This document shows positions 1 to 5,888 of a stretch of 13,680 nucleotides of DNA, one piece after another. Position numbers and translations under genes: made by a program. The notes under the pieces were generated by a model that saw only the letters and a program-made list of their open reading frames with translations, searched no databases and was not told where the DNA came from. Every line of letters starts with the position of its first letter. Within the stretch, counting starts at the first letter, position 1. Source of the stretch: Clostridium sp. UBA5530 (GTDB lineage: Bacteria > Bacillota > Clostridia > Clostridiales > Clostridiaceae); contig DINW01000008.1 in the NCBI GenBank assembly GCA_002423705.1, positions 122,486 through 136,165 of the forward strand, in the 5' to 3' direction.

Positions 1-589
1 GTCGGCATAGATGAAACCCATCGCAAACTCCATGATGCACCTGTATAGAAATGGGTAACAAGCATCTTTTATGGATAAATTGAAATTTACCCATTGTAAA
101 GATAGGAAGTAAATAGTCATATCCTTTTTGAAGATTAAGATTAAATCCATGAAAAGATGTCCAAGGAATCATGGATATGGGAAATGTATTTTCAGGCATA
201 TTAGGCTTGGGAGTCATACGTTCAATGGATCCATATTCATCGATATCATTTTTATAATTTTCACAGAAGCTTAGGAAGTCCTCACTATATACAGTCCAAA
301 TGTTGGAAAAAGTTTCACTTGTATTGTGAAATACAGTATAACAAGGCATAAGCTGGTCGTAAATACCTACATTACCATTGCTATCAAAAGCTGTGCGAAA
401 CTCCTCATGTTGGTTTACAACTGTAGTAATGATATAAAGCATTGTTGGATACAAGTTGAGCTTTAGCTGACGCAACCTTGTTATATCAAGTTCTAGGGTC
501 ATACTATATGTACATGGTGTATCAGAAAAGTAGTGGTTAAAATATTCTTCACGGCTCCAAGTGGAGTTGTCAATTTTACGAAATATCAT
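1..589 (-). CDS. cat: Chloramphenicol O-acetyltransferase, CatP-like (3' end beyond window)
   Basis: Reading the minus strand from an ATG at 589-587 gives 196 uninterrupted residues that resemble clostridial CatP along their whole length: MIFRKIDNSTWSREEYFNHY at the N-terminus, EFRTAF near the middle, then IPWTSF, GFNLNLQKGYDYLLPIFTMGK and QVHHGVCDGFH near the end. Enzymes of this family transfer acetyl from acetyl-CoA to the 3-hydroxyl of chloramphenicol in the cytoplasm as trimers. The second His of the HH pair (residue 186) is the expected catalytic base. CatP is about 207 residues, so only roughly the last ten lie beyond position 1. The start is supported by GAGAGGA at 597-603, about 7 bases upstream. 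The usual signature has Ala or Ser after HH, and this protein has Gly. The gene is divergent from the MerR-methyltransferase gene and has its own promoter and structured leader. Family assignment is secure; activity is inferred. Confidence 0.93.
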   Translation of the reverse strand, partial: MIFRKIDNSTWSREEYFNHYFSDTPCTYSMTLELDITRLRQLKLNLYPTMLYIITTVVNQHEEFRTAFDSNGNVGIYDQLMPCYTVFHNTSETFSNIWTVYSEDFLSFCENYKNDIDEYGSIERMTPKPNMPENTFPISMIPWTSFHGFNLNLQKGYDYLLPIFTMGKFQFIHKRCLLPISIQVHHGVCDGFHLCR

Positions 590-614
590 AGATTGTTCCT
601 CTCATATGTTTTTT

Positions 615-737
615 AAAAAATCTGATGTCTACCTGCTGTAGCATCTCACCCTCTTTAAGATGGAGTACTACCACACTAGATAATTTCAAATAATCTTCAG
701 TTGAAGTTCATACTTCAACTGAAGATTAAGGTTTACT
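615..737 (-). ncRNA. Structured leader of cat, copy 1 of a repeated RNA-like element
   Basis: This stretch lies between the predicted cat transcription start and the cat ribosome binding site. In the cat direction it reads: GAAGTAAACCTTA, a perfect 17-bp stem-loop (728-712 pairing with 707-691, four-base loop), TTGAAATTATCTAG, then CTTAAAGAGGGTGAGATG and TACAGCAGGTAGACATCAGA. The same order of blocks occurs at 4045-4172 (complete) and from 13617 to the window edge (partial), each with a different stem sequence. The 3' end can fold as GATGCTAC / GTAGaCATC around AGCAG and runs into six T, like an intrinsic terminator. A cis-acting leader or attenuator is therefore likely. The RNA family was not recognised. 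Confidence 0.6.
691..728. repeat. Perfect 17-bp inverted repeat (variable stem of element copy 1)
   Basis: Bases 691-707 are the exact reverse complement of 712-728, with a four-base loop at 708-711. No mismatches were found. It occupies the same place in the element as the 8-bp stem at 4057-4077 and the 12-bp stem at 13632-13659, whose sequences are unrelated. Confidence 0.9.
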
Positions 738-742
738 TCATA

Positions 743-771
743 ATTTTAACATAGCAAAAATTTTGCTTCAA
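743..771 (-). promoter_or_regulatory. Promoter of cat
   Basis: On the minus strand TTGAAG (771-766) is followed by a 17-base spacer and TAAAAT (748-743). TG one base before the -10 box makes it an extended -10 promoter. The start would fall near 737, exactly where the structured leader begins, which supports both calls. Confidence 0.72.
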
Positions 772-863
772 TGATTATAATGTAATCTACAGTTCAAAAT
801 CTACTTGAAATTAAACTTCACCCAATAGATTAAAAACTTTTTCTTAAAATTTAATTTTCGCCC

Positions 864-894
864 TTGACATGGAGTTAACTCCATGTTTTATATT
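864..894 (+). promoter_or_regulatory. MerR-type promoter/operator of the merR-methyltransferase gene
   Basis: TTGACA (864-869) and TATATT (889-894) are separated by 19 bases, the over-long spacing typical of promoters activated by MerR-family proteins through DNA distortion. Between and overlapping the boxes is a perfect 20-bp palindrome (867-886): ACATGGAGTT followed by its reverse complement AACTCCATGT. Because the next gene encodes a MerR-type N-terminal domain, autoregulation is the natural inference. Confidence 0.85.
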
Positions 895-912
895 AAAGAA
901 GGAGGGATGAAA

Positions 913-2025
913 ATGGAAATAGGACAGTTTTCTATTAAGTCTGGATTAGCAGTGGACACGCTCCGATATTATGATAAAATAGGGCTTTTAGTACCTAATA
1001 AGAAAAATGGTAGAAGGTATTATAGTGAAGAAGACCTAGAAAAGGCAATTATAATTATGAAGTTTAAAAGGTTAAACTTCACCTTAGAAGAAATTAATAG
1101 TCTTTTTAATTTAGATGATGAATTTAGTGACGATGATAAATTAAATGAAGAAGATATAGATAGAGTCAATAGCTGCATTGCTATGCTTAGAGAAAAGTAT
1201 GATGACATTGTAAAAAAGGAGCAGGATATAGTTCAGATTAAAGATACCCTAGAAAAGATGATAGGCAGGATAAATAAGCTTTTGCAGGTTGGTTACTTTT
1301 TTGATGATATGGAGGAAGAACAGGGAAGTTCTAAAAAAGGGGAGAGTGGTAATAACATGTATAAAGATACTATTAACTTTTGGAATGATATATTCAATAA
1401 ATATGAGGCAAAGAAGGTTACGGAGCCTATGGATTTTCATGAAGATATAGCTTACGGCATTTCTTGGATATGCAGAGAAAAACAATGTTTATTAGATTAT
1501 GGATGTGGAAGTGGAAGTATGCTTCTGAAAGCAATGATGGATTATGGTATATCTAAAGGAGTAGGTATAGACATATCTGATAAAGCTATAGAATTAGCAA
1601 AGGATACGGCTATATTAAATAACTTGGACAATAAATTAGAATTTAAGTGTGGAGCCATGGAGAGCCTAGAGGAACTTAAGGATAATTCCTTTCAAGGAGC
1701 TATATTGTCTAATATTATTGATAATGTGACTCCAGAGGATATGATAAATATTATAAAAAACATAAAAAGAGTGGTAGTGCCTAATGGAAGGATAATGATA
1801 AAGGTAAATCCTTATATTGAGGAAGAGTACATAAGAGAATATGAGATGAGGCTTATAGGTGAGGATTTTTATGTTGAAAAAGAAGGGATATACTTAAGAA
1901 ATCTTACTACATCTCAGTGGCATGAAATTCTTGAAACAAGCTTTGCTGTTGATGAATATAAAAAGGTAAACTATGAAGAGTTCAATCAATATAATAGAAT
2001 GTTCCTTTTGACTAATAATAAATAG
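913..2025 (+). CDS. MerR-family regulator fused to a SAM-dependent methyltransferase
   Basis: The protein is 370 aa from the ATG at 913. That start has AAGGAGGG at 899-906 at ideal distance; the upstream in-frame ATG at 883 lies inside the promoter palindrome and is rejected. Residues 1-70 form a MerR winged-helix domain (IGQFSIKSGLAVDTLRYYDK, GLLVP, RRYYSEEDLE, FTLEEI). Residues 80-130 are a probable dimerisation coiled coil. An acidic/Lys-rich linker (131-148) leads to a class I methyltransferase with motif I LLDYGCGSGS (193-202) and acidic GVGIDIS (217-222). The protein probably binds the palindrome in its own promoter and methylates a small molecule or macromolecule; the substrate is unknown. 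The C-terminal domain may act as effector sensor, enzyme, or both. ATG 1357, preceded by AAAAAAGGGGAGAG, could start a free methyltransferase. It lies upstream of an aminoglycoside-modifying gene in the same direction. Confidence 0.85.
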   Translation: MEIGQFSIKSGLAVDTLRYYDKIGLLVPNKKNGRRYYSEEDLEKAIIIMKFKRLNFTLEEINSLFNLDDEFSDDDKLNEEDIDRVNSCIAMLREKYDDIVKKEQDIVQIKDTLEKMIGRINKLLQVGYFFDDMEEEQGSSKKGESGNNMYKDTINFWNDIFNKYEAKKVTEPMDFHEDIAYGISWICREKQCLLDYGCGSGSMLLKAMMDYGISKGVGIDISDKAIELAKDTAILNNLDNKLEFKCGAMESLEELKDNSFQGAILSNIIDNVTPEDMINIIKNIKRVVVPNGRIMIKVNPYIEEEYIREYEMRLIGEDFYVEKEGIYLRNLTTSQWHEILETSFAVDEYKKVNYEEFNQYNRMFLLTNNK

Positions 2026-2065
2026 GATATTGTGATATTGGTATTTTGGGGAGGCTGAATAGGAC

Positions 2066-2938
2066 ATGATTAGTATGAGAAGCCAAGAGGAAATCATGGA
2101 TTTAATCATGAACACGGCAAAAGGTGATCCTAGAATTCGGGGAGTATATTTGTCAGGGTCCAGGGTAGATCCTGATGCAACTCATGATAAATATTCAGAT
2201 TTTGATATTGTGTATATAGTTACAGATATAAAATCTTTCACTAAGGATGATAAATGGTTGGATGTTTTTGGAGAAAGGCTCATTATGCAAAAACCTACTG
2301 ATTGGTATAATCACCCCTATGATTATAATAGCAATAAATCCTTTAGTTATCTTATGCAGTTCAAAGATGGCAATAGGATTGATTTAACTCTTATACACAT
2401 TGAGGATAAGAAAAGGTATATAGATGATAAAGAGCCAAGAATTGTTTTACTTGATAAAGATAAAATAGAGGGTCTTAATAATATTGAGGTAAATAATTAC
2501 TATTATATTAAAAAACCATCACCAAAAGAGTTTATTGATTGTTGCAATGAATTTTGGTGGTTAAGTGTAAATGTGGCCAAGGGATTATTAAGAGAAGAAT
2601 TTATGTATGTAAAATATTTTATGGAACATTATGAAATGGAAATGTTTTTAAAGATGCTGAACTGGACCATAGGAATTGAAAATAACTTTTCTGTGTCTAC
2701 AGGCAAGTGTTATAAATATTTAAAGAGATATCTAAATAAAGAGGATATGGAAAGAGTTATGGACATATTCCCTGGTGGTAATTATGAAGATATATGGGAT
2801 AAATTCTTTAAGATGTGTGATTTTTTTAATGAATTAGCATTAAAAGTGTCAAGGCATTTTAAATTTCAATACTCTGTAGAAGAGGCACAAAATATCATAA
2901 ACTATGTTAAAACTATGAAAGCAGCAAGTGAAACTTAG
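2066..2938 (+). CDS. aadE: Aminoglycoside 6-adenylyltransferase, ANT(6)/AadE-like
   Basis: This 290-aa protein matches the ANT(6) streptomycin adenylyltransferase family. It has the nucleotidyltransferase signature GSR (residues 31-33) followed by YSDFDIVYIV with the metal-binding DFD (45-47), then GFSYLM-like SFSYLMQF and the third catalytic Asp in RIDLTL (Asp106). Family-typical downstream blocks are KPSPKEFIDCCNEFWW and NWTIGIENNFSVSTGKCYKYLKRY. The expected role is transfer of AMP from ATP to the 6-hydroxyl of streptomycin in the cytoplasm. Two starts are possible: ATG 2066 (GGGGAGG at 2048-2054) or ATG 2075 (AGGA at 2061-2064), the latter matching the usual MRS N-terminus. It lies 40 bases after the methyltransferase gene and is probably cotranscribed. 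The last codons and stop coincide with a 16-base match to the repeat element, and the protein is slightly shorter than the roughly 300 aa usual in the family. Substrate specificity is inferred. Confidence 0.88.
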   Translation: MISMRSQEEIMDLIMNTAKGDPRIRGVYLSGSRVDPDATHDKYSDFDIVYIVTDIKSFTKDDKWLDVFGERLIMQKPTDWYNHPYDYNSNKSFSYLMQFKDGNRIDLTLIHIEDKKRYIDDKEPRIVLLDKDKIEGLNNIEVNNYYYIKKPSPKEFIDCCNEFWWLSVNVAKGLLREEFMYVKYFMEHYEMEMFLKMLNWTIGIENNFSVSTGKCYKYLKRYLNKEDMERVMDIFPGGNYEDIWDKFFKMCDFFNELALKVSRHFKFQYSVEEAQNIINYVKTMKAASET

Positions 2939-2981
2939 TTTAGATTCAACTAGATAAAATCTTATTTAATATATTTAGTAT

Positions 2982-3023
2982 AAAAGGTCTTGAACTGAAT
3001 CCCCCCTCAGTTCAGGACCTTTT
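2982..3023 (+). terminator. Strong intrinsic terminator after aadE
   Basis: AAAAGGTCTTGAACTGA (2982-2998) pairs with TCAGTTCAGGACCTTTT (3007-3023) as a 17-bp stem with a single G-U wobble and a C-rich eight-base loop. The A-run on the left and T-run on the right would let it work in both directions. It closes the merR-methyltransferase/aadE unit. Confidence 0.88.
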
Positions 3024-3087
3024 CATTGAAAAACAACTTAAAGAAAAAATAAATCTTATCTCATATAACATATATATACAAAGGTGT

Positions 3088-3093
3088 TATAAT
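3088..3093 (+). promoter_or_regulatory. Probable extended -10 promoter for the hydrolase gene
   Basis: TGTTATAAT (TATAAT at 3088-3093) is a consensus extended -10 box. The -35 region at 17-base spacing (ATAACA, 3065-3070) is poor. It lies downstream of the aadE terminator and is the best candidate to drive the hydrolase gene at 3273, through a leader of about 170 bases that carries the remnant reading frame. Confidence 0.5.
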
Positions 3094-3130
3094 AAAGATA
3101 TAGGTAAGTTAAAAGTCAATAATAAATATA

Positions 3131-3271
3131 ATACCAAATGTAGTTGAAAAGTTTGAAATCCAAGAAGTTAAACTTTTTGATGAAATACCCATGAAATTGA
3201 CCTATCCAGAAATTCAGCCAGTACTACTTAGAGCTGTAGAAAGGATGCTATCTGGTAGAAAAGGAGAATAA
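3131..3271 (+). pseudogene. Possible C-terminal remnant of an unrecognised gene
   Basis: An open frame ending at TAA 3269-3271 reads protein-like sequence: IPNVVEKFEIQEVKLFDEIP, then MKLTYPEIQPVLLRAVERML, then SGRKGE. It has balanced residue use, yet there is no ATG, GTG or TTG in frame near its upstream end and no ribosome binding site. The frame is closed by a TAA about 20 bases before 3131. This looks like the tail of a gene whose front was lost, perhaps by the rearrangement that placed the hydrolase gene here. The only in-frame ATG, inside the run, would give about 27 residues. The protein family was not recognised. Confidence 0.4.
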
Positions 3272-3272
3272 T

Positions 3273-4046
3273 ATGGAAAAATGGTTTACTATAGAAAGCA
3301 TTGATAATGATACTTATGCCATAAGTGAATACGGACATTGGGAGCAAGTTCATTCCTATTTGTTAATAGGTGAAAACAAAGCTCTTTTGGTTGATACGGG
3401 GCTAGGAATAGGCAACATTAAAAGTGAAGTGGAAAGATTAACAAAATTACCCGTAACTGTAGTTACAACTCATGTCCATTGGGATCATATAGGTGGACAT
3501 AGTCTTTTTAAAAATATTTTAGTACATGAAGAGGATGCTAAATGGTTAGAGGATGGTATTCCTATTCCCATAGAGGTCATTAAGAAAAATGTTATAGGAC
3601 AACCTTTTAATAAGGAACTTCCAAAAGAATTTAATATAGATCACTACAAAGTATATAAAGGGAAACCAACAAAAATCATAGGAGATGGAGAGACTATAGA
3701 TATGGGAAATAGAAAAATAAAAGTTATCCATACTCCTGGTCATAGTCAAGGCCACATATGCCTTTGGGAAGAGGAGAGAGGATATCTATATACCGGTGAC
3801 TTAATTTATAAAGGAACACTATATGCATTTTATCCAACCACAGACCCATTAAAATTTAAAAAATCCATTGATAAAGTAAGCAAATTCAGCGGAGTAAAAA
3901 GGATTTTACCTTCTCATAATGATTTGAATATAGAAGTTGATTTTATAAACAAAGTTAAGGAAGGATTCCAATGGATAGAGGAAAAGGGAAAGTTAAGTCA
4001 AGGCAGTGGATTATTTGATTTTGGACAGTTTAAAATACATATATAA
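3273..4046 (+). CDS. Metallo-beta-lactamase-fold hydrolase
   Basis: The 257-aa protein has the full set of di-zinc ligands of the metallo-beta-lactamase fold: THVHWDHIGGH (His67, His69, Asp71, His72), TPGHSQGH (His157), TGD (Asp176) and PSHN (His215). The N-terminal strand pair (YLLIGENKALLVDTGLG) is typical of glyoxalase II-like members. No signal peptide is present, so it should be cytoplasmic. It most resembles general MBL hydrolases (thioesterase, lactonase or glyoxalase II-like). A true secreted beta-lactamase is unlikely given the cytoplasmic form. AAGGAG at 3261-3266 supports the ATG at 3273. The stop codon abuts copy 2 of the repeat element. A resistance role is suggested only by its neighbours. 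Confidence 0.85.
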   Translation: MEKWFTIESIDNDTYAISEYGHWEQVHSYLLIGENKALLVDTGLGIGNIKSEVERLTKLPVTVVTTHVHWDHIGGHSLFKNILVHEEDAKWLEDGIPIPIEVIKKNVIGQPFNKELPKEFNIDHYKVYKGKPTKIIGDGETIDMGNRKIKVIHTPGHSQGHICLWEEERGYLYTGDLIYKGTLYAFYPTTDPLKFKKSIDKVSKFSGVKRILPSHNDLNIEVDFINKVKEGFQWIEEKGKLSQGSGLFDFGQFKIHI

Positions 4047-4172
4047 AGTGAAACTTAATTTGGACTTTATCCAAATTGTTAGTTGAACTTATCTAGGGTG
4101 ATAACTGCTGTTATCTTCAGCCTAAAGAGGAGGGCGTGTTACAGCAGGTAGATATGAGATGAAAAAATTTAC
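4045..4172 (+). ncRNA. Repeated structured RNA-like element, copy 2 (complete)
   Basis: Beginning at the hydrolase stop, the sequence reads AAAGTGAAACTTA, an 8-bp stem-loop (AATTTGGA 4057-4064 with TCCAAATT 4070-4077), GTTAGTTGAACTTATCTAGG (identical to 13661-13680), a second hairpin GATAAC/GTTATC (4100-4105 with 4110-4115), then CCTAAAGAGGAGGGCGTG and TACAGCAGGTAGATATGAGA. The loop region CTGCTGT (4105-4111) is complementary to ACAGCAG (4141-4147), so a pseudoknot or alternative pairing is possible. The 3' blocks also match the cat leader. It lies about 230 bases upstream of the regulator gene at 4399. It may be a leader RNA or a small independent RNA; no family was recognised. Confidence 0.6.
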
Positions 4173-4308
4173 ATCGGCAAATCTTTATGCAAAAAAATCA
4201 TAAAAATTTTATAATAAAATACAAAAACATACATAAAAAGAAGGAATTTTAAGATTAGTATAGAATATACTATATCAAAGTAACAATTTATATAATATAG
4301 TAACTAAA
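4173..4308 (+). other. AT-rich gap between element copy 2 and the regulator promoter
   Basis: No convincing gene is seen. A 14-codon frame (4159-4203, MKKFTSANLYAKKS) starts in the tail of the element without a good ribosome binding site. An imperfectly spaced inverted repeat, TACTATAT (4268-4275) and ATATAGTA (4295-4302), lies just upstream of the predicted regulator promoter and could be an operator, though such short AT-only arms can occur by chance. Confidence 0.4.
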
Positions 4309-4337
4309 TTGATCATCTGAGTGAATTTGCATTAGAT
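4309..4337 (+). promoter_or_regulatory. Candidate promoter of the first RRNPP regulator gene
   Basis: TTGATC (4309-4314) and TTAGAT (4332-4337) are 17 bases apart, giving a leader of about 55 bases to the GTG at 4399. Both boxes deviate from consensus by two bases. An inverted repeat sits immediately upstream. This is the best candidate between the element and the gene. Confidence 0.45.
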
Positions 4338-4398
4338 GGATACATAAAAAACAGAAGGATATGAAGTTAACTTTATAATTTAAAGGGGAATCAGTATA

Positions 4399-5643
4399 GT
4401 GGGAAAGATTGAATTAAAGAGTAGAAGTGAAAAACTCATATACGTAAGACAAATTCTCAATGTAACCCAGAAGGATTTAGCAGGTGAAACTTTAACTAGA
4501 GAATTCATAAGCATGGTTGAAAGTGAAAAAAGAAACATGAGCAAAGATGTGGCAATAACTATCATGAAAAACGCAATAAACTATGCTAAAGAAAGAGGAA
4601 TTCCCCTGGACTTAGATGAAGAGTTTATAGCTAGAACTAAGGAAGAAGACTTATGTAAGCTGTGTGATGAACTTCTGAATACCACAGAAAACATGGCATT
4701 TTGTGATGAAATAATGGCATATGCAGAGGAAAATGACTATCCATGGGCAAAGATTATGGTTACAAAGAAAATCGGCAATATACTTTTTGTAAATAAAGAG
4801 ATAAGCAAGGCCTATGAAAAGTATATACTTTGTCTAAATATGATAGATAGGTTGAATAGTAATAAATATAAAGAAATTATATATGTATGTATAGGAAATG
4901 TAAAGTCTGAGAGAACGCAATATGAGGAGGCGTTAACTTATTTTAAAGAAGCGCTAAACTACTGTTATATAAATGGTGTACTTAATATTAGAATTAATAT
5001 AGAATATAATATTGCATTAACTCTTCATAATTTAGGAGAGTTTGATAAATCGTTAAGAAAGATTGACGATATTCTAGAAGAAAAATTAGGTAAAACACTA
5101 TATCTAAAGTTTCAGCTTTTGAAAGGATCTAATTATATGGAGCTTAACCAATTAGATTCAGCATTAAATATTTACAGAGGGATTTTGAATAATAGTGAAG
5201 TAGATGAAAGCTTTAAAAGTCTCATATATAATAATATAGCACTATGCTATATGGATAAAGGAGAATATGCTGACTCAAATAAATATTTTGAATTAGCTAT
5301 GATATCGGCAAAGTTTGTTCCAAATGCAACATATAGAATACTAATAGAAAAAGGTGAACTTAATAAAAGACTTGGCAAATATAAAGAAGCGAAAAAAATA
5401 TTTAATGAAGGCATGAAACTTATGAAAGGAATTGAGGATTATAAATATGAATTAAAATACATTAAACAACTATATAGTATAGCAGTATATGAAGATGATT
5501 GCCAAGAAATGGTAAGACTAATAATGGAATTTTCAAATATAGCTAAAGATAATGAACTAAAAGATGAGATAATATGGAGCATTACTTCTTTGGTGAAAAT
5601 GGCAAAAGATAAAAGAGATTTAACAATATTAAATTATATATAA
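4399..5643 (+). CDS. RRNPP-type peptide-responsive regulator (HTH + TPR), founder copy
   Basis: The protein is 414 aa with a GTG start, supported by AAAGGGG at 4382-4388 and by the aligned N-terminus of its paralogues. Residues 11-62 form an XRE-like helix-turn-helix (EKLIYVRQILNVTQKDLAGE, FISMVESEKRNMS). A conserved Cys-x-x-Cys follows (C86, C89), and TPR-like helical pairs fill about 120-400 (for example YEEALTYFKEALNYCY and YNNIALCYMDKGEYADSNKY). The length and layout fit NprR, which combines DNA binding with a Rap-like TPR peptide receptor. A secreted-peptide gene directly downstream is the classic receptor-pheromone arrangement of Gram-positive quorum sensing. It differs most from the other six: its recognition helix carries ESE where type A has EGG, and its C-terminus ends RDLTILNYI where they have NDLSILKEA. 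The cellular targets are unknown. Confidence 0.85.
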   Translation: MGKIELKSRSEKLIYVRQILNVTQKDLAGETLTREFISMVESEKRNMSKDVAITIMKNAINYAKERGIPLDLDEEFIARTKEEDLCKLCDELLNTTENMAFCDEIMAYAEENDYPWAKIMVTKKIGNILFVNKEISKAYEKYILCLNMIDRLNSNKYKEIIYVCIGNVKSERTQYEEALTYFKEALNYCYINGVLNIRINIEYNIALTLHNLGEFDKSLRKIDDILEEKLGKTLYLKFQLLKGSNYMELNQLDSALNIYRGILNNSEVDESFKSLIYNNIALCYMDKGEYADSNKYFELAMISAKFVPNATYRILIEKGELNKRLGKYKEAKKIFNEGMKLMKGIEDYKYELKYIKQLYSIAVYEDDCQEMVRLIMEFSNIAKDNELKDEIIWSITSLVKMAKDKRDLTILNYI

Positions 5644-5654
5644 GAGGTGGTAAT

Positions 5655-5786
5655 ATGAAAAAAAAGATATTTATTAAATTGTTAGCATTTCTATTATTAG
5701 GAATAGTATTGGTTGGGGTAAATACTCAAACTGAAACACCAGGTCTTGAAATACTTGAAAACCCTGTAACAAATTATAATTGTTAA
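5655..5786 (+). CDS. Phr/NprX-like secreted signalling-peptide precursor
   Basis: This 43-aa gene starts 11 bases after the regulator stop, with AGAGGTGG at 5643-5650 ahead of ATG 5655. The protein has a basic start (MKKKIFIK), a hydrophobic core (LLAFLLLGIVLVGV) and a short polar tail (NTQTETPGLEILENPVTNYNC), as in precursors of RRNPP pheromones that are exported by Sec, trimmed and re-imported as a short C-terminal peptide. The active peptide would lie in the last 5-15 residues; cleavage cannot be fixed from sequence. Its place between a TPR receptor and a strong terminator supports a cognate pair with the gene at 4399. It is the only such gene seen for seven receptors. A lipoprotein is unlikely because no Cys follows the hydrophobic core; the only Cys is the last residue. 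Confidence 0.82.
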   Translation: MKKKIFIKLLAFLLLGIVLVGVNTQTETPGLEILENPVTNYNC

Positions 5787-5792
5787 ATGTAC

Positions 5793-5844
5793 AAATAACT
5801 TTGATTATGTAACTAAATAGTATTACATAATCAAAGTTATTTTT
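5793..5844 (+). terminator. Intrinsic terminator after the pheromone gene
   Basis: Bases 5793-5812 pair perfectly with 5823-5842 (20 bp, ten-base loop), ending in a T-run to 5844. It separates the regulator-pheromone pair from the six-gene array. The stem is very AT-rich, so some readthrough is possible. Confidence 0.88.
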
Positions 5845-5871
5845 ACATCACCTTCAATAATATCATATATT
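5842..5871 (+). promoter_or_regulatory. Weak candidate promoter for the six-gene array
   Basis: TTTACA (5842-5847) and TATATT (5866-5871) are 18 bases apart in the only 44 bases between the terminator and the first array gene. The predicted transcript would start near 5878, leaving only the GAGG at 5883 as ribosome binding site. The alternative is readthrough of the terminator from the upstream unit. Confidence 0.35.
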
Positions 5872-5888
5872 AGAGGAGAATTGAGGTA

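Noticed and set aside
883..912. Upstream ATG of the MerR-methyltransferase gene
   Set aside because: It lies within the operator palindrome and upstream of the -10 box, so it is not in the transcript; ATG 913 has the ribosome binding site and matches the MerR N-terminus.
3273..4046. Carbapenemase-type metallo-beta-lactamase
   Set aside because: The metal ligands fit the broad MBL superfamily, but there is no signal peptide and the sequence resembles general hydrolases.
4045..4172. Integron attC site
   Set aside because: Variable stems between conserved ends and nearby resistance-like genes invite the idea, but canonical R boxes and an integrase are not seen, and the copy at cat is a 5' leader, not a 3' cassette end.
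4159..4203. 14-codon leader peptide after element copy 2
   Set aside because: It has no convincing ribosome binding site and no counterpart in copy 1.
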